Under the pieces are notes generated by a model. It was not told the DNA's origin. It did not search any database and was given only the letters and a program-made list of their open reading frames with translations. The translations under genes and the position numbers were made by a program. This document shows positions 15,862 to 17,597 of a stretch of DNA of 17,597 bases, in pieces (the first letter of the stretch is position 1; each line of letters begins with the position of its first letter). Where the stretch lies: contig CAADXT010000055.1 in the NCBI GenBank assembly GCA_900753095.1, forward strand, positions 1 to 17,597, given 5' to 3'. The stretch comes from Eggerthellaceae bacterium (GTDB lineage: Bacteria; Actinomycetota; Coriobacteriia; Coriobacteriales; Eggerthellaceae).

Positions 15862-15874
15862 GGTGCTTCGCACC
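15862..15874 (-). promoter_or_regulatory. Small leader hairpin upstream of the terminator
   Basis: GGTGC-GAA-GCACC forms a perfect 5-bp stem with a three-base loop (minus strand, 15874 to 15862), 36 bases upstream of the terminator stem. NusG paralogues of the LoaP type are known to recognise an RNA hairpin in the leader, so this is a candidate recognition element. The 8-base ccttctgc occurs at 15873-15880 and 15897-15904, flanking it on one side. Confidence 0.4.
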
Positions 15875-15904
15875 TTCTGCTTGGCGCCTGCGCTGGCCTT
15901 CTGC

Positions 15905-16534
15905 CTAGCGCTTGCGCACCACTCGTATGCCTACCTGTGCGTGGATGGTTCGGCCGAACGCGGTGATTTCCAAATACGCCACCTTCTTGCGGTGGTTCAC
16001 GCTGCTGATCCAGCCCTCGCGGCCCATCAGCGGGCCCTCAATTACCTCAACTTTGTCGCCGGCACTCACCACAGCCGTCGAAACCTCGATGGCCTGGGTG
16101 CCGCAATGCGTGAATGCGTCGATCCACGCAACCTCTTCCCTGTTCAGGGGAACAAATGCTTCATCTTGCCCGCCAATCAGACGCGCGCTTCTTACATGAC
16201 TGCGAATGCACGTCGCCAAATCGTCTACACGGTTGGTAACCGCAATCAAATACCCGGGGAACAGTGTTTCCATAACCTCTTGCAGCTGCCCGTTGCGCTT
16301 CTTCATGGCGCGATAGCGCGGAACGAAGCACGTCTCGAGCAACGGCTTTTCATGGAACGAATCGGAAACGCCATAGGGCGGTTCGCCCTTTTCTGCACCT
16401 GCGCCCTCGCAGCCAAGCTGCGGATCGGGGCATAGCCCTGCCTTGCGTTGCCGCTCTTCGGCCGCAACCGCCTGGCAAATGGCCTTTCGCGCGCTTTCTT
16501 CTTTCCCGGCAAGGGTTTGAACCACGTACCACAT
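15905..16534 (-). CDS. NusG-paralogue transcription antiterminator (LoaP/UpxY-like)
   Basis: First gene of the operon, 209 residues. The NGN domain starts MWYVVQTLAGKEESARKAIC and continues with ETCFVPRYRAMKKRNGQLQE and METLFPGYLIAVTNRVDDLA. The C-terminal KOW domain (about 155-207) reads GDKVEVIEGPLMGREGWISS, then VNHRKKVAYLEITAFGRTIH. Start ATG 16534 is the conserved NGN start; the frame stays open upstream to a TTG at 16681, but that adds a cysteine-rich stretch with no family match. Odd: residues about 25-65 are a Gly/Pro-rich insertion absent from typical members of about 175 residues. Family knowledge: such proteins bind polymerase and suppress termination in long polysaccharide operons. 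Here a clear terminator follows the gene, which fits. Confidence 0.9.
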   Translation of the reverse strand: MWYVVQTLAGKEESARKAICQAVAAEERQRKAGLCPDPQLGCEGAGAEKGEPPYGVSDSFHEKPLLETCFVPRYRAMKKRNGQLQEVMETLFPGYLIAVTNRVDDLATCIRSHVRSARLIGGQDEAFVPLNREEVAWIDAFTHCGTQAIEVSTAVVSAGDKVEVIEGPLMGREGWISSVNHRKKVAYLEITAFGRTIHAQVGIRVVRKR

Positions 16535-16554
16535 TGCTGCCGCCCGCCTTCCAG

Positions 16555-16586
16555 GTTTTCGGGGCCGCACCCCTCCAGCCGAAAAC
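16555..16586 (-). promoter_or_regulatory. Hairpin in the leader of the antiterminator gene
   Basis: GTTTTCGG (16555-16562) and CCGAAAAC (16579-16586) form a perfect 8-bp stem; inside it GGGG and CCCC could pair further. It lies 20 bases before the ATG, next to the GGAAGG that may serve as ribosome binding site. No T-run follows, so it is more likely to act on translation, RNA stability or as an antiterminator recognition site than as a terminator. Confidence 0.5.
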
Positions 16587-16765
16587 AGGCAACAACATGC
16601 CCAAGCGCTGCAACAAGGCATACGCTTCGCATGGCACGCGTTAAAGCACCTTAGATAAAGCGTTCGTTCCTTTCGCGCCAACTAGCACTCGTGCAAGTAC
16701 TGTTAAGGGCACGCAAGTATGACAGGAGGGGTAAGGCATTGCCTTCACGCCAAAATACCTGATGA

Positions 16766-16771
16766 ATTATA
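16766..16771 (-). promoter_or_regulatory. Candidate -10 element for the capsule operon
   Basis: A perfect TATAAT on the minus strand, preceded by a poor -35 match. Transcription would begin near 16759, giving a leader of about 225 bases before the antiterminator ATG. The weak -35 suggests either activator dependence or that this is not the true promoter. Confidence 0.4.
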
Positions 16772-16809
16772 GTGCAAGCAAAATAACTTATGCCGCATTA
16801 TTTCGCCGA

Positions 16810-16990
16810 ATGTACTACCCCGTACATAATCGGCTGCTCATTGGCCAAAAATTTGGTAAATTTGCGCAAATAGTAGCATGCTTGCCAACTTCATCTGGCA
16901 TCTTGTTTCCGCACGTTTACCTTACCCCCGCCACATTTCGCATAAGTTAATAGCCTGTTTTGCCTGTTCGTTTGCGTGTACCTGGGGTAC
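16810..16990. repeat. Two GTAC-type dyads sharing TGTAC...GGGGTA, opposite orientation
   Basis: The dyad at 16810-16827, read on the minus strand, contains TGTAC directly followed by GGGGTA. The dyad at 16977-16990 contains TGTAC, two bases, then GGGGTA on the plus strand. The two copies face opposite ways and lie about 160 bases apart in the divergent region, as expected of paired binding sites of one regulator. Chance is not excluded. Confidence 0.35.
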
Positions 16991-17054
16991 CATTGGGCAT
17001 ATTTATGCTAATGTCGCAAGTAGCTAACTACATCATTTGCAGAAAGAGGCACCA

Positions 17055-17597
17055 ATGAAGAAGAAAATCGCAGCCTTGGTTTGCACCTTTGCGCTGGTCG
17101 CAGCCATGCCTGTTCTTGCTTGGGCAGCGGGCAGCCCTTCGAAGGTAACGTCCAACACCGCTACCGCAACTCAGGGCGCAACCCTTACCGTTACCGGCAA
17201 CACCACTGGCAACAGCCAGATCATCGTTGAGCCTACCGACCAGCAGGCTTCCAACGTGCAGCTTTCTGAAACCATGAAAATCGTAGGCACCTTCAAGGTG
17301 TACGACGAACCGCTCGACTCCACCTCCGGCACCTACACCTTCACCTTCGGCAACTTGGGTGAGTACAACGGCGCAACCGCAACCGTGTTCATCGAGCACC
17401 AGAACGGCGACGCCAACCTTGGCTGCGAAACCAAAACCGCTACCGTTTCCAACGGCACGGCCACTGTTTCCACCAACGGCCTTTCCCTGGTAACCATCGC
17501 AGTTGACACCGCAACCGTTACCGGCGCCACCACCGACGCAAGCGCAACCTCCCCGCAAACCGGCGTTAGCTTCGCTGGCGTTGCAGGCGCAACCGCC
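17055..17597 (+). CDS. Secreted protein with SPQTG sorting-like signal, 3' end cut by the window
   Basis: The frame is open from ATG 17055 to the window end (181 codons, no stop). AGAGG about five bases upstream is a good ribosome binding site. Residues 1-24 are a signal peptide (MKKK, hydrophobic core, AWA before the likely cut). The mature part is rich in Thr, Ala, Gly and Asn, with beta-type repeats such as TATATQGATLTVTGNTTGN, and one cysteine (C124). SPQTG at 166-170 is followed by the start of a hydrophobic segment, as in LPXTG-like sortase substrates of the Coriobacteriia; the basic tail would lie outside the window. Function is unknown; probably a wall-anchored surface or matrix protein. 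It is transcribed away from the capsule operon. Confidence 0.85.
   Translation, partial: MKKKIAALVCTFALVAAMPVLAWAAGSPSKVTSNTATATQGATLTVTGNTTGNSQIIVEPTDQQASNVQLSETMKIVGTFKVYDEPLDSTSGTYTFTFGNLGEYNGATATVFIEHQNGDANLGCETKTATVSNGTATVSTNGLSLVTIAVDTATVTGATTDASATSPQTGVSFAGVAGATA

Larger units (their letters stand above)
16682..17054. promoter_or_regulatory. Divergent intergenic region rich in palindromes
   Basis: No convincing gene lies here; a 62-codon plus-strand frame (16762-16950) has no coding character. The stretch separates the minus-strand capsule operon from the plus-strand surface-protein gene. It contains several perfect dyads: AAGGC-ATT-GCCTT near 16731, CCAAA-AA-TTTGG (16845-16856), ATTTGCGCAAAT (16860-16871), ATGTAC-n6-GTACAT (16810-16827), GTACC-tgg-GGTAC (16978-16990) and GCATA-TT-TATGC (16997-17008). 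Such density fits operator sites for regulators of one or both genes. I see no clear plus-strand -35/-10 pair. Confidence 0.5.

Noticed and set aside
15748..15873. Upstream extension of the phosphoglycosyl transferase
   Set aside because: It would be translated through the terminator hairpin and shows no conserved residues.
16532..16545. Sequence resembling the RfaH ops element (GGCGGCAGC...) on the minus strand
   Set aside because: It overlaps the start codon of the antiterminator itself rather than the target leader, and differs from the consensus; probably chance in GC-rich DNA.
16535..16681. Cysteine-rich N-terminal extension of the NusG paralogue (TTG start)
   Set aside because: No match to the family start, no ribosome binding site, and it runs through a leader hairpin.
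17028..17558. Minus-strand glycine-rich frame of 176 codons
   Set aside because: Exact antisense of the Thr/Ala-rich secreted protein; no independent support.
1..17597. tRNA, rRNA, CRISPR array, complete insertion sequence
   Set aside because: Looked for on both strands by eye; no clover-leaf, regular repeat-spacer pattern or transposase motif was seen.

Overview
The window looks like a genome-island or surface-polysaccharide segment from a high-GC, Gram-positive-type anaerobe. I lean towards Actinomycetota, class Coriobacteriia. That lineage call is inference, resting on the GC-rich backbone genes, the secreted protein with an SPQTG sorting-like motif, and the capsule-operon style. I cannot name a species.

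Layout. Positions 1-608 hold debris on the minus strand: a fragment of a second UDP-glucose dehydrogenase gene and a broken small membrane protein. Positions 629-3124 (plus strand) hold a promoter with a 17-bp direct repeat and one large gene. That gene fuses an AAA_14/DUF4143-type ATPase to a TIR domain and an unrecognised helical tail. Positions 3245-16534 are one minus-strand surface-polysaccharide operon, read from right to left. Its order is NusG-paralogue antiterminator, leader with an intrinsic terminator, phosphoglycosyl transferase, GT4, fnlA, fnlB, GT2, hexapeptide acetyltransferase, GT4, wzy, wzx, fnlC, ugd. A divergent regulatory region of about 0.5 kb rich in palindromes follows. 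The window ends inside a plus-strand gene for a secreted, probably sortase-anchored protein.

How the genes work together. FnlA, FnlB and FnlC make UDP-N-acetyl-L-fucosamine, and Ugd makes UDP-glucuronate. The phosphoglycosyl transferase starts the repeat unit on the lipid carrier. Three further glycosyltransferases extend it, an acetyltransferase decorates it, Wzx flips it and Wzy polymerises it. The NusG paralogue probably lets polymerase read through the terminator between its own gene and the synthesis genes.

The locus is mosaic. The two flanks (about 3.2-5.7 kb and 11.3-16.5 kb) are GC-rich, while the central 5.8-11.2 kb is AT-rich and carries the strain-specific genes. Three of the five genes in that AT-rich block are each interrupted by a single-base frameshift at a homopolymer run (T9 in wzx, T6 in a GT4, A6 in the GT2). 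This may mean phase variation, decay or sequencing error; the sequence alone cannot decide. The best candidate for something new is the ATPase-TIR fusion, which also has a well-placed internal ribosome binding site that could release a free TIR protein.
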